64,000 nt of DNA from Staphylococcus succinus (GCF_029024945.1 NZ_CP118976.1:1798001-1862000); one strand, 5' to 3'; shown: positions 36,034-45,589, counted from the first letter of the stretch. The notes: a model not told the origin generated them from the sequence alone. Program-made: numbers and translations.

Positions 36034-36833
36034 CCTTTTCCATTCGAAGATTTAGTATTAGTAATGATTAAGACAAGTGCCATAAAGACGATTAAACATA
36101 ATGCAATCGTCGAACCCATACCATAATTTTGAATAACTAGAAATTGCTCTTCGATAGCTGTTCCTATATTAATCACTTTATTACCAGCAATCAATCTGGT
36201 AATCATAAAGAGTGACAAAGCAGGAATAAATGTAACTTGTATACCTGTTAACACACCTTGCTTAGTAAGTGGTAATATCACTTTTCTAAAAGTTGTAAAT
36301 GAATTCGCCCCTAAATCACTCGATGCTTGTATTATATTATTAGGAATATCTTTCATACTATTGAAAATTGGTAAAATCATAAATGGTATATAAATATAGC
36401 TAGCAACTAATAAAAATGCTGGCGCAGTAAATAATAAATCTGTTTTAGGCAAATGAAGCATGCTCAAGATTTGATTAATAATACCATCATGACTTAACAA
36501 ACCTATAAATGCATAGGTCTTGAGCAGTAAATTAATCCACGTAGGAATTATTAAGATAAGTAACCATAAGTTTTGATACTTAGATGATTTAATGAAATAA
36601 GCAGCAGGATAACTTATTAATAATGTAATGAATGTTATTGCTGTAGCAAACATAATAGAGTCCCAAAACATTTGGAAATACTTAAATGAAACAATTTTCT
36701 TATAGTTTTCAAGACTTAAATGCCCATGCAAATCAAACATTGAAAAATAAATGAGTAGAATCACTGGTATAATGATAAATAAAATCATCCATAACAAATA
36801 AGGAATGAATAAAAAATTATTAATTTTACGCAT
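36030..36833 (-). CDS. potB: Spermidine/putrescine ABC transporter permease PotB
   Basis: A 267-residue permease with six helices and the EAA-type loop I-Q-A-S-S-D-L-G-A-N-S near residue 170. It forms the membrane channel with PotC. Its start overlaps the end of potA by eight bases. Confidence 0.94.
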   Translation of the reverse strand: MRKINNFLFIPYLLWMILFIIIPVILLIYFSMFDLHGHLSLENYKKIVSFKYFQMFWDSIMFATAITFITLLISYPAAYFIKSSKYQNLWLLILIIPTWINLLLKTYAFIGLLSHDGIINQILSMLHLPKTDLLFTAPAFLLVASYIYIPFMILPIFNSMKDIPNNIIQASSDLGANSFTTFRKVILPLTKQGVLTGIQVTFIPALSLFMITRLIAGNKVINIGTAIEEQFLVIQNYGMGSTIALCLIVFMALVLIITNTKSSNGKG

Positions 36834-37920
36834 GATCTATGTCCTCATAACTTTCAATGCGCTTATCAAATTCTTTTTCTGTTTCTCCAGGCACCATAAT
36901 ATGAATCGCTTCTGGTTCAAAATATAAACCAACTTTACTACCTACTTCGGCTTTTTTAGTTGAGTGTATCATCCACTCATATCCTTTTCTGTCTATACAA
37001 TTGATTTCATAATGTACGCCTCGAAACAGCATCGCATCTACAGTCACTTCAAATAAGCCTTCTTGCGCATCGGTTAATGTAATATCTTCTGGTCTGATTA
37101 CAACTTCGACATGTTGGTTTTCTGGGATCCCCATATCTACACATACAAAATCTTGACCGTAGATATTCACTAAATAATCATTTACCATTTCTCCTTCTAC
37201 GATATTAGATTCACCAATAAAGTCAGCAACAAATCTATTCACAGGTTCGTCATAGATATCTGTAGGTGAACCAAATTGTTGAATCTTGCCATCTTTCATT
37301 ACAAAAATATAATCACTTAGCGCTAAGGCTTCTTCTTGATCATGTGTAACAAAGATGAACGTAATGCCTAACCTTGATTGAATATCTCTAAGTTCATATT
37401 GCATTTCTGTTCGTAGTTTCAAATCCAGTGCAGATAGTGATTCATCTAGTAATAGAATTTCTGGTTCATTGACAATAGCACGTGCAATCGCTACACGTTG
37501 TTTTTGACCGCCACTCATTTCTTCCACCGTTCTATACTCATAACCATTTAATTTCACAAGTTTTAATGCTTCTTGAACTTTCTGTTTAATTTCGACTTTA
37601 CTCATTTTCTTTAATTTTAATCCAAATGCGATATTGTCATATACGTTAAGGTGTGGAAATAGCGCATAATCTTGGAATACTGTATTAACTTTTCGTTTGT
37701 TTGCAGGCGTATGCTTTATAGATTTATTTTGATAAATAATGTCACCATTATCTATTTGTTCAAATCCTGCAATGAGCTTTAATATAGTTGTTTTGCCACA
37801 GCCAGATGGCCCAAGCAAAGTATAAAAATGTCCTGATTCAATATCAATGTCTATCTTGTTCAAGATTTGTAAATCATCATAACTTTTACTCACTGACTTG
37901 AATGATAAGATTGGCTCCAT
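36826..37920 (-). CDS. potA: Spermidine/putrescine ABC transporter ATPase PotA
   Basis: The 364-residue ATPase powers polyamine uptake. It has Walker A G-P-S-G-C-G-K-T-T (38-46), signature M-S-G-G-Q-K-Q-R, Walker B L-L-L-D-E-S (serine instead of the usual proline after DE) and a C-terminal TOBE domain (about 240-345). It begins 12 bases after the regulator gene, with AGGAGG, so the regulator and transporter are one operon. Confidence 0.95.
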   Translation of the reverse strand: MEPILSFKSVSKSYDDLQILNKIDIDIESGHFYTLLGPSGCGKTTILKLIAGFEQIDNGDIIYQNKSIKHTPANKRKVNTVFQDYALFPHLNVYDNIAFGLKLKKMSKVEIKQKVQEALKLVKLNGYEYRTVEEMSGGQKQRVAIARAIVNEPEILLLDESLSALDLKLRTEMQYELRDIQSRLGITFIFVTHDQEEALALSDYIFVMKDGKIQQFGSPTDIYDEPVNRFVADFIGESNIVEGEMVNDYLVNIYGQDFVCVDMGIPENQHVEVVIRPEDITLTDAQEGLFEVTVDAMLFRGVHYEINCIDRKGYEWMIHSTKKAEVGSKVGLYFEPEAIHIMVPGETEKEFDKRIESYEDIDHA

Positions 37921-37932
37921 TTATTTGTCCTC

Positions 37933-38472
37933 CTATAAATATGATGCAGTTGCAACTATCATGACTCTAGCTTCATCTTGAGTCGGGTTATATAATCTAT
38001 GTATTTGATTTGCTTTAAAATATAATGCATCACCTGTCTCTGCACGATAAGTCTTATCACCTAACATCAAACACACATTGCCTTCTAAACAGTAAATAAA
38101 CGTATCAGATTCTGAAGGTTTAAAATCTTTATAAGACGCATTGGCTTTTAACGTTAATAAAAGTGGCTCCATCTCTAATTCATTTGATTGTGTCACTGGC
38201 CATTTCAATATATAACCTTTGTCGTATTCATCGTAAGTAATTTGCGATACTTTCTTATATAATACCTTTTCATCTATTTGTGCTTTAAAAAAATCACTTG
38301 GATGCGTTCCTAAAACTTCTAGTATATTTAAAAAAGTCTCCATACTCGGAGATGCATGTGTACTTTCTATTTGTGATATATAGCCTTTGGATAAATCTGT
38401 ACGTTCAGCAAGTTCTTCTTGAGTTAAGTTTTTAATCCGTCTTAAATTTTTAATTTTTTTACCTATATCCAT
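37933..38472 (-). CDS. XRE-cupin transcriptional regulator of the pot operon
   Basis: The 179-residue protein has an N-terminal helix-turn-helix (residues 1-62; T-Q-E-E-L-A-E-R-T-D-L-S-K-G-Y-I-S-Q-I-E contains the recognition helix) and a C-terminal cupin (about 108-178). This architecture is shared with PuuR-like regulators that sense polyamines or related small molecules. First gene of the polyamine operon, which it probably controls. AGGTGA precedes the ATG. Confidence 0.9.
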   Translation of the reverse strand: MDIGKKIKNLRRIKNLTQEELAERTDLSKGYISQIESTHASPSMETFLNILEVLGTHPSDFFKAQIDEKVLYKKVSQITYDEYDKGYILKWPVTQSNELEMEPLLLTLKANASYKDFKPSESDTFIYCLEGNVCLMLGDKTYRAETGDALYFKANQIHRLYNPTQDEARVMIVATASYL

Positions 38473-38566
38473 TTCGTCACCTATATCTCTTTACTCCATA
38501 ACGTTTGGTCATAGCAAAGTTTATTTTTAATTAGTTACAAATCTTTATTTTAAGCTCAAAATAAAA

Positions 38567-38635
38567 AAGCTATATTTAGTTTACTTTTATCAAACATTTT
38601 GTTTAATGCTTAATAAAAATATCAAAATATAGCTT
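38567..38635 (-). terminator. yktA terminator
   Basis: Inverted repeat AAGCTATATTT / AAATATAGCTT (11 bp arms) around a 47-base loop that itself contains AAAC/GTTT pairing, followed on the minus strand by TTTTATTTT. Confidence 0.65.
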
Positions 38636-38653
38636 ATATGACAATAGTTATTT

Positions 38654-38926
38654 TTAATTTGAACTAAAATATTTTTGATCTGCTGCGCCTTTTACTGCTT
38701 GTACTGCCTTGTAACTATTATAACCACTGCTATTTTCAAATTCTTTAAAGATTTGTTTTTCCTCTGCTTTACTGGGAACAATCGCTTTGAATTGTTTATA
38801 ACGTTCCAATAATACTTCCCCTTCAACTTTAGACTCATAAAATGATTCTATTGCATTGAAAAAAGATACAACTTGCATCATTTCATCATTTGACCAATCT
38901 AAATCAATAGGATATTGATATTCCAT
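38654..38926 (-). CDS. yktA: UPF0223 family protein YktA
   Basis: The 90-residue acidic helical protein starts M-E-Y-Q-Y-P-I-D-L-D-W-S and contains Y-K-Q-F-K-A-I-V-P-S-K-A-E-E-K near residue 50, the UPF0223 pattern. AAAGGTGG precedes this ATG; a five-codon longer frame is less likely. Located after the pdh operon as in Bacillus and Staphylococcus. Function unknown. Confidence 0.88.
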   Translation of the reverse strand: MEYQYPIDLDWSNDEMMQVVSFFNAIESFYESKVEGEVLLERYKQFKAIVPSKAEEKQIFKEFENSSGYNSYKAVQAVKGAADQKYFSSN

Positions 38927-39005
38927 AAACAAACATGCCACCTTTTCATAATTAAATCATAATTTACAATAGCTAACGCAAATATGGCTACTCTATTATT
39001 TAAAA

Positions 39006-39039
39006 AAATAGCCACCAGTATAAAAACTAGTGGCTATTT
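39006..39039 (-). terminator. pdhABCD terminator
   Basis: Stem AAATAGCCACTAGT / ACTGGTGGCTATTT (minus strand) with a six-base loop and a T-run, 30 bases after pdhD. Confidence 0.9.
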
Positions 39040-39072
39040 CTTATGTGTTGTACGTGTATTAGAACAATATAC

Positions 39073-40479
39073 TTACATTGTGTGGATTGGTAATCCTAAT
39101 GCTTTTTCAGCTGCTTCCATAGACATTTCACCTAAAGTTGGGTGTGCGTGGATAGTTAATGCTAAATCTTCAGCATTCATACCAGCTTCAATAGCTAAAC
39201 CTAATTCAGAAATAATATCAGAAGCACCAGCACCAACTACTTGTGCTCCTACTAATGTATTATCTTCTTTAAGTGTTAACAATTTAACAAAACCATTAGT
39301 ATCATCTAATGATAATGCACGACCGTTAGCTGCATAAGGGAATTTAGAAGCAGTAACTGCTAATCCTTCTTCTTTAGCTTGCTCTTCAGTGTAACCAACT
39401 TGTGCAAGTTCTGGTTCAGTGAAACATACAGCTGGCATACCGATGTAATCAACTTCTGATGCTTCACCAGCAATTACTTCAGCAGCAACTTTAGCTTCAT
39501 AGCTTGCTTTGTGCGCAAGTGGTAAACCTGGAACAATATCGCCAATTGCAAAGATATTTTCAGCAGAAGTACGGCTTTGTTTGTCTACTTCTAACAATCC
39601 ACGATCTGCGAATTTAAGACCTAATTCTTCTAAGCCTAATTCATCAGTGTTTGGACGACGACCTACAGTAACTAATACGTAATCAGCATCGATTGTTTGC
39701 TCTTCACCTTTTACTTCATAAGTTACTTTAACGCCATTTTCTGTTTCTTCAGCAGATTTTGCCATTGCTTCAGTAACAATTTCAACGCCTTTTTCTTTCA
39801 TACCTTTTTTAACAGGTTGTGTCATTTGTTTTTCGAAACCGCCTAAAATATCTTTAGCGCCTTCTAAAATAGTAACTTCAGAACCAAAGTTAGCGAAAGC
39901 AGTTCCAAGTTCAGAACCGATATATCCGCCACCAACAACTACTAATTTGCCAGGAACTTCTTGTAAGTTTAAAGCGCCTGTAGAATCAATTACACGGCTA
40001 CCAAACTTGAAGTTAGGGATTTCGATTGGTCTTGAACCAGTCGCAATAATAGCATTTTTGAAGTTATATGTTTGAGCACTTTTCTCATCCATAACACGTA
40101 AGCTATTGTTATCAACAAAGTAAGCTTCGCCTTTAACGATTTCAACTTTATTACCTTTTAATAGTCCTTCAACTCCACCAGTTAATTTACTAACAACTGA
40201 TTGTTTGAATTCTTGAACTTTATCAAATTTAAGTGAAACACTTTCAGCAATAACACCTAGGTTTTCTGAGTTTTTAGTTTCATTAAAACGATGTGAAGCA
40301 TGTAATAAAGCTTTAGAAGGAATACAGCCTACGTTTAAACATACGCCACCTAATTCGCCTTTTTCAACGATTGTTATTTTTTGACCTAACTGTGCTGCAC
40401 GAATTGCTGCAACATAGCCTCCTGGTCCTGCTCCGATTACAATAGTGTCTGTTTCAATTGGGAAATCTCCAACTACCAT
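39073..40479 (-). CDS. pdhD: Dihydrolipoyl dehydrogenase (E3)
   Basis: E3 reoxidises the lipoyl groups of E2 with NAD+. The 468-residue flavoprotein has the FAD-binding G-A-G-P-G-G-Y, the redox disulfide C-L-N-V-G-C-I-P-S-K, the NAD-binding G-G-G-Y-I-G-S-E and the C-terminal active-site H-A-H-P-T-L-G-E. Last gene of pdhABCD, 3 bases after pdhC. It may also serve other 2-oxoacid dehydrogenases. Confidence 0.97.
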   Translation of the reverse strand: MVVGDFPIETDTIVIGAGPGGYVAAIRAAQLGQKITIVEKGELGGVCLNVGCIPSKALLHASHRFNETKNSENLGVIAESVSLKFDKVQEFKQSVVSKLTGGVEGLLKGNKVEIVKGEAYFVDNNSLRVMDEKSAQTYNFKNAIIATGSRPIEIPNFKFGSRVIDSTGALNLQEVPGKLVVVGGGYIGSELGTAFANFGSEVTILEGAKDILGGFEKQMTQPVKKGMKEKGVEIVTEAMAKSAEETENGVKVTYEVKGEEQTIDADYVLVTVGRRPNTDELGLEELGLKFADRGLLEVDKQSRTSAENIFAIGDIVPGLPLAHKASYEAKVAAEVIAGEASEVDYIGMPAVCFTEPELAQVGYTEEQAKEEGLAVTASKFPYAANGRALSLDDTNGFVKLLTLKEDNTLVGAQVVGAGASDIISELGLAIEAGMNAEDLALTIHAHPTLGEMSMEAAEKALGLPIHTM

Positions 40480-40482
40480 GTT

Positions 40483-41778
40483 TTACCCCTCCATTAATAA
40501 TAATTCTGGATTATTCAATAATCGTTTGATATGGTTCATAGCATTTTGTCCAGTAGCACCATCAATTTGTCTGTGGTCAAAACTTAATGACAATGATAAT
40601 ACTGGAGCTGCTACGATTTCTCCATCTTTTACAATTGGTTTTTGTGCAATACGGCCAATACCTAAGATAGCAACTTCTGGGTGATTGATAACTGGAGTAA
40701 ACCATTGTCCACCAGCTGAACCAATATTACTAATTGTACATGTAGCGTCTTTCATTTCGTCTGAAGCTAATTTACCATCACGTGCTTTTACAGCAAGTTC
40801 ATTAATTTCGTCAGAAATACTAAAGATAGATTTACGATCCGCGTGTTTAACTACAGGTACTAATAGTCCTCTATCAGTATCAGCTGCGATACCAATATTC
40901 CAGTAATGTTTATGAACAATTTCGCCAGCTTCTTCATTGAATGAAGTATTAAGTGCTGGGTATTTTTTCAATGCTGAAACTAATGCTTTAACTACATAAG
41001 GTAAGAAAGTTAATTTAGTACCTTGCTCAGCTGCAACTTCTTTGAATTTTTTACGGTGATCCCATAATTCTTGAACATCAATTTCATCCATTAATGTTAC
41101 GTGAGGTGCAGTTTGCTTAGAGTTAACCATAGCTTTAGCAATTGCTTTACGCATTGCAGGTATTTTTTCTGTTGTTTCTGGGAACTCACCTTCAGTTGAA
41201 ACTGGTGCTGATTGTGTAGTATTTGAAGTTTCTTCACTTACTGCTTCAGAAGTACTTTCATTAGAAGCTGAAGCTGCTTGTCCGCCGCCATTTAAGTAAG
41301 CGTCTACATCTTCTTTTGTTGTACGTCCGTTTTTACCTGAAGCTACAACAGCTTTAATATTAACGCCATTGTCACGAGCATATTTACGTACAGATGGCAT
41401 AGCTTTAACACGTTTACTTTCATCAACTTCTTCGTTTGATGATTGTGCAGGTGTTGCTGCTTCAGTGCTTTCTTCTGCTGGCGCTTCTTCGCTAGCTGAT
41501 TCGTCACTTTCACTACCTTTAAATTGCATATCTTCTGCATCTGGTGCATCAATTTTAATAATTGTATCACCAACAACTGCTACAGTACCTTCATCTACTA
41601 ATACTTCTTCAATAGTACCAGCAACAGGAGATGGAATTTCTACAACTGATTTGTCATTCTGCACTTCTGCTAAGACGTCGTCTTCTTCGATTTGATCTCC
41701 AGCTTTAACAAACCATTTTACTATTTCACCTTCGTGGATACCTTCACCAATATCGGGTAATTTAAATTCAAATGCCAC
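40483..41778 (-). CDS. pdhC: Dihydrolipoamide acetyltransferase (E2) of pyruvate dehydrogenase
   Basis: E2 is the core of the complex and transfers acetyl to CoA. The 431-residue protein has one lipoyl domain (lipoyl lysine K43 in N-D-K-S), an acidic A/S/E-rich linker (about 82-118), the E1/E3-binding domain (M-P-S-V-R-K-Y-A-R, about 128-165), a second flexible linker and the catalytic domain with D-H-R-Q-I-D-G-A near 400. Separated from pdhB by 144 bases holding two hairpins. Confidence 0.97.
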   Translation of the reverse strand: MAFEFKLPDIGEGIHEGEIVKWFVKAGDQIEEDDVLAEVQNDKSVVEIPSPVAGTIEEVLVDEGTVAVVGDTIIKIDAPDAEDMQFKGSESDESASEEAPAEESTEAATPAQSSNEEVDESKRVKAMPSVRKYARDNGVNIKAVVASGKNGRTTKEDVDAYLNGGGQAASASNESTSEAVSEETSNTTQSAPVSTEGEFPETTEKIPAMRKAIAKAMVNSKQTAPHVTLMDEIDVQELWDHRKKFKEVAAEQGTKLTFLPYVVKALVSALKKYPALNTSFNEEAGEIVHKHYWNIGIAADTDRGLLVPVVKHADRKSIFSISDEINELAVKARDGKLASDEMKDATCTISNIGSAGGQWFTPVINHPEVAILGIGRIAQKPIVKDGEIVAAPVLSLSLSFDHRQIDGATGQNAMNHIKRLLNNPELLLMEG

Positions 41779-41822
41779 GTTATTATCCTCCTAGAAATTC
41801 ATATTAAGTCAAAAATTAGAAA

Positions 41823-41910
41823 ATGAGGATGGGACGAATATGTCATGCCCTCATACTATATATAAACTTGAATGAAGTAGGTCAAACGAGGTTTCGTATT
41901 TCCTACTTCA
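41823..41910. other. Two stem-loops between pdhB and pdhC
   Basis: Hairpin 1 spans 41823-41854 (ATGAGG / CCTCAT outer arms with further imperfect pairing and the staphylococcal-repeat-like GGGACGAA). Hairpin 2 spans 41873-41910 (TGAAGTAGG / CCTACTTCA with inner AAACGA/TCGT-TTT). No T-run follows, so these look like processing or stability elements within one mRNA, not terminators. Confidence 0.65.
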
Positions 41911-41922
41911 TCAAGGCTATAA

Positions 41923-42900
41923 TTAAAATTCTAATGTTTCTTTCGCTTTTTCAATAATATCGTTTTTGTTTGGTAACCAAACATTTTCAGCTTGTGTAAA
42001 CGGATAGATTGTATCAGCTGCTGCAACACGTGCGATTGGTGCTTCTAATGAAAGGATTGAACGTTCAGCTAATTCAGCTGCAACCGTTGCACCAACGCCA
42101 GCTTGACGTTGCGCTTCTTGAACAACTACTACACGGCCAGTTTTTTCAACTGAAGCCACAAGTGTCTCGATATCGATTGGTTGTACAGTACGTAAGTCAA
42201 TAACTTCTACTGAATAACCTTCTTTTTCTAACTCTTCTGCAGCTTTTAATGATTCTTGAACCATTGCGCCATAAGCAATAAGTGTTATATCATTACCTTC
42301 TTGTTTTACGCTAGCTTTGCCGATTTCGATTGTGTACTCTTCTTCTGGTACTTCATCACGGAAAGAACGATACAATTTCATGTGCTCTAAGTAAACGACT
42401 GGGTCATTACTTCTGATTGATGAAATTAATAAGCCTTTTGCGTCATAAGGATTAGAAGGAATTACAACATGTAATCCAGGTGATTGAGCTAAAATACCTT
42501 CTAAGTTATCAGCGTGTAATTCTGGTGTATGAACACCACCACCGAATGGTGCGCGAATTGTCACTGGTGCTTGTTTTGAGTTACCAGAACGGAAACGTGT
42601 ACGTGCAATTTGACCTGCAACAGAGTCGAATACTTCAAATACAAATCCTAAGAATTGGATTTCCATAACTGGACGGTATCCTTCAGTAGTTAAACCTAAA
42701 GCTAAACCACCAATCCCAGATTCAGCTAATGGCGTATCGAATACACGATCTTCACCGAATTCTTTTTGTAACCCTTCAGTTACACGGAATACACCGCCGT
42801 TAACACCTACGTCTTCACCGAAAAGTAAAACATTTTCATCGTTTTGTAATTCAGTTTTCAACGCGTTGTTAATTGCTTGAACCATTGTCATTTGTGCCAT
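41923..42900 (-). CDS. pdhB: Pyruvate dehydrogenase E1 beta subunit
   Basis: The 325-residue subunit forms the alpha2-beta2 E1 that decarboxylates pyruvate with thiamine diphosphate. It has F-G-E-D-V-G near residue 27, the conserved E-I-Q-F-L-G-F and a C-terminal transketolase domain with I-D-L-R-T-V-Q-P and the A-A-E-L-A-E-R region. Begins 3 bases after pdhA. Confidence 0.96.
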   Translation of the reverse strand: MAQMTMVQAINNALKTELQNDENVLLFGEDVGVNGGVFRVTEGLQKEFGEDRVFDTPLAESGIGGLALGLTTEGYRPVMEIQFLGFVFEVFDSVAGQIARTRFRSGNSKQAPVTIRAPFGGGVHTPELHADNLEGILAQSPGLHVVIPSNPYDAKGLLISSIRSNDPVVYLEHMKLYRSFRDEVPEEEYTIEIGKASVKQEGNDITLIAYGAMVQESLKAAEELEKEGYSVEVIDLRTVQPIDIETLVASVEKTGRVVVVQEAQRQAGVGATVAAELAERSILSLEAPIARVAAADTIYPFTQAENVWLPNKNDIIEKAKETLEF

Positions 42901-42903
42901 TGG

Positions 42904-44016
42904 TTACTTCGACTCCTTCTCTTTATAGATTTCATATTGCTCCGCTAAATGTTGAGGCATTTCATCGTACATAAGTTCCATTAAATCAGTAACTGATTGT
43001 TTTTCAGTATTATCTGCTTCTTTAACGGCAGTTTTGATTTCAGATTTAGCACGTTCAATGACTTCATTTTCTTTGTCTTCAGTCCATAAACCTTTATTCT
43101 CAAGGAATTTTCTATAACGAACTAATGGGTCCTTTTTCTCCCATTCAGAATCTTCATCTGATGTTCTGTATTTCGTTGGATCATCACCAGCCATAGTATG
43201 TGGACCATAACGATATGTGATTGTTTCAATTAATGTTGGACCTTCACCATTTACAGCGCGGTCACGTGCTTCTTTTGTTGCTTGGTATACTGCTAACGCA
43301 TCCATACCATCAACTTGTAAACCTGGGATACCAACTGAAATAGCTTTTTGAGCTAAAGTTGTAGCCGCTGTTTGCTTACTACGAGGTGTAGAAATTGCAT
43401 AGTTATTATTTTGAATAACGAAGATTGCTGGTGCTTTATAAGCAGAAGCAAAGTTAATACCTTCATAGAAGTCACCTTGTGAAGAACCACCGTCACCAGT
43501 GTAAGTAATTGCTACAGCTTGTTTGCCACGTTTTTTCATTCCTAATGCTACACCAGCAGTTTGAACATACTGTGCACCAATAATGATTTGTGGGCTAAGT
43601 GCATTTACGCCTTCAGGCATTCTATTCCCTTTAAAGTGCCCTCTTGAGAATAGGAAAGCTTCAGTTAAAGGTAAACCGTGCCAAATTAATTGTGGCACAT
43701 CACGATAACCTGGTAATATAAAATCTTCTTTCTCTAAAGCGTATTGTGAAGCTAATTGTGAAGCTTCTTGTCCTGCTGTAGGTGCATAGAAACCTAATCT
43801 ACCTTGTCTATTTAATGAAATAGAACGTTGGTCTAGAATACGTGTCCATACCATTCTCTCCATTAATTCAACTAGTTGCTCGTCTGACAAATCTGGTAAT
43901 AGTTTTTTATTAACAACATTACCATCTTCATCCAATATTTGAATCATTTCAAATTGAGATTGAGTATCATTCAATACTTTCTCTGCATCGAATTGGGCTT
44001 TTAACTTCGGAGCCAT
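42904..44016 (-). CDS. pdhA: Pyruvate dehydrogenase E1 alpha subunit
   Basis: The 370-residue alpha subunit binds thiamine diphosphate through the G-D-G-G-S-S-Q...N-N motif (about residues 176-205). Other landmarks are Q-E-A-S-Q and Y-R-D-V-P near 100. First gene of pdhABCD, which makes acetyl-CoA from pyruvate and is also tied to branched fatty-acid precursors. A likely promoter has TTTAAC, 18 bases, TACAAT ending near 44058, with a cluster of TACAGT/ACTGTA half-sites upstream. Confidence 0.97.
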   Translation of the reverse strand: MAPKLKAQFDAEKVLNDTQSQFEMIQILDEDGNVVNKKLLPDLSDEQLVELMERMVWTRILDQRSISLNRQGRLGFYAPTAGQEASQLASQYALEKEDFILPGYRDVPQLIWHGLPLTEAFLFSRGHFKGNRMPEGVNALSPQIIIGAQYVQTAGVALGMKKRGKQAVAITYTGDGGSSQGDFYEGINFASAYKAPAIFVIQNNNYAISTPRSKQTAATTLAQKAISVGIPGLQVDGMDALAVYQATKEARDRAVNGEGPTLIETITYRYGPHTMAGDDPTKYRTSDEDSEWEKKDPLVRYRKFLENKGLWTEDKENEVIERAKSEIKTAVKEADNTEKQSVTDLMELMYDEMPQHLAEQYEIYKEKESK

Positions 44017-44131
44017 TCAATTCACCATACCTTTCCCGTATAATAGAAATACATTTTATCCTCTAGTATTGTATCACAAAACTGTTACACTGTTAAATAA
44101 TTTGAAAAAGTTCTGTAGCACTCAAAACAAG

Positions 44132-44172
44132 TACAGTTTTAGAACTGTATTACTGTAGTATGACGCACTGTA
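44132..44172. promoter_or_regulatory. Palindrome and half-site cluster upstream of pdhA
   Basis: TACAGTTttagAACTGTA (44132-44149) is an inverted repeat with 7-bp arms. Two further ACTGTA hexamers follow at 44152-44157 and 44167-44172, and ACTGTT occurs twice near the probable -35 region. This could be an operator array; no known regulator is assigned. Confidence 0.45.
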
Positions 44173-44181
44173 CTACTACAA

Positions 44182-44205
44182 AATTCCGAGCTTTTTTTCG
44201 GAATT
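44182..44205 (-). terminator. Terminator of the YkyA-like lipoprotein gene
   Basis: Stem AATTCCGA / TCGGAATT on the minus strand followed by TT-rich bases, about 80 bases after the gene and before the pdh promoter region. Confidence 0.6.
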
Positions 44206-44283
44206 CAACCTAAAATGTAAGCGTAATCATGTTATATAATATAGCTTTACACATTGAATTTCAAATGAACAGCGGTTATCCTA

Positions 44284-44910
44284 TTACATTAGATTGTCGA
44301 CATCTTGTTTTTCTTTGTTCACATCGTTCATAGATTTCGAGTATTTTTTAAATACTTTATTCATTTTTTTAACTGCTTTATTTACAGCTTCTGATTTTTT
44401 ATCAACCTCTTCTTGATTCCCTTGATTACCTGACGTATATTTAAACATTTCCTTCTCTTTATTCATTATACGCTTGTAGGCTTTGACATATTCGTCATGC
44501 GCCTTGTATTTTTCTTTTAATGCATCGTTCAATTGTTGAACTTCCTTTTTCTTCTGTTTATTACTAATGTTGGCTACATGCTTCTCAGCCTTTTCAAATT
44601 CTTTTTGTGATTTACTATAAGCAACTTCTTCTTTTTTAAATTCTTTTTCTCGTTGTTCGGCGTTTTTCACAAGCTTTTTAGAGACGTCTTGTACTTTATC
44701 TTGATTTTGGCCATTTACATTTTTCACTAATTTTTGCTTTTCTTGTTCTAAACTATTCAGCTTTTTGCCTACTGAGGAAACAGGTTTCTCTTTATCAGAT
44801 GCTTTTTGCACTTTTTCATTATAATCTTTTATTTCACCTTTATCTGTTGTGCACCCTGCAACTAACACTGTAGAAGCAAGTAATGCACTGATGCCGTATT
44901 TTAATTTCAT
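44284..44910 (-). CDS. YkyA-like cell-envelope lipoprotein
   Basis: The 208-residue protein has a lipoprotein signal with lipobox L-V-A-G-C (C20), then an almost wholly K/E/Q-rich helical coiled coil (residues about 30-205). Size, lipobox and location next to the pdh operon match the YkyA family of putative cell-wall-binding lipoproteins. No catalytic motif. AAAGGAGG precedes the ATG. Divergent from def. Confidence 0.83.
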   Translation of the reverse strand: MKLKYGISALLASTVLVAGCTTDKGEIKDYNEKVQKASDKEKPVSSVGKKLNSLEQEKQKLVKNVNGQNQDKVQDVSKKLVKNAEQREKEFKKEEVAYSKSQKEFEKAEKHVANISNKQKKKEVQQLNDALKEKYKAHDEYVKAYKRIMNKEKEMFKYTSGNQGNQEEVDKKSEAVNKAVKKMNKVFKKYSKSMNDVNKEKQDVDNLM

Positions 44911-45037
44911 TTTTGAGAAATCCTCCTTTATTTGTGTGTTATATTATATAATATTTTATAATAAATCAAATGTATCACTGTCATTTATTCATTGAAGTTT
45001 GGTATATTATTTTATATTAAGGAAGGTGTATGAACAA

Positions 45038-45589
45038 ATGTTAACAATGAAAGATATTATTAGAGATGGTCACCCAACATTGCGTGAGAAAGCTAAAGAT
45101 GTACAATTACCACTATCTAAAGAAGATCGTAGTACTTTATTAGCTATGCGTGGATTTTTAATTAATAGTCAAGATGATGAAATTGCTCAAAAATACGGGC
45201 TTCGTTCAGGTGTAGGTCTTGCCGCACCACAAATTAATATTTCAAAGAAAATGATTGCTGTTTATTTACCTGATGATGGTGAAGGTAGAAGCTATGATCT
45301 TATGCTTGTAAACCCTAAAATTGTCAGCCACAGTATTCAAGAAGCATATTTACCAACTGGTGAAGGTTGTCTAAGTGTTGATGAGAATATCCCAGGGCTT
45401 GTACACCGCAAAAATAGGATTACGGTTAAAGCTACAGATATTGATGGTAATGAGGTCAAATTACGTTTGAAAGGTTATCCTGCAATCATTCTTCAACATG
45501 AAATCGATCATATCAATGGAATTATGTTTTACGATTACATTGATCAAAGTAATCCACTTAAACCGCATGAGGATGCTGTAGAAGCATAA
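45038..45589 (+). CDS. def: Peptide deformylase
   Basis: Removes the formyl group from nascent N-terminal methionine. The 183-residue type 2 enzyme has G-V-G-L-A-A-P-Q, E-G-C-L-S-V (metal-binding Cys) and Q-H-E-I-D-H (two His ligands and catalytic Glu), and the short insertion typical of Gram-positive enzymes. The frame opens 13 codons earlier, but AAGGAAGGTG and the family start M-L-T-M-K-D favour 45038. Confidence 0.96.
   Translation: MLTMKDIIRDGHPTLREKAKDVQLPLSKEDRSTLLAMRGFLINSQDDEIAQKYGLRSGVGLAAPQINISKKMIAVYLPDDGEGRSYDLMLVNPKIVSHSIQEAYLPTGEGCLSVDENIPGLVHRKNRITVKATDIDGNEVKLRLKGYPAIILQHEIDHINGIMFYDYIDQSNPLKPHEDAVEA

Noticed and set aside
41343..41576. 77-codon frame within pdhC
   Set aside because: Shifted frame through the A/S/E-rich linker; repetitive composition only.
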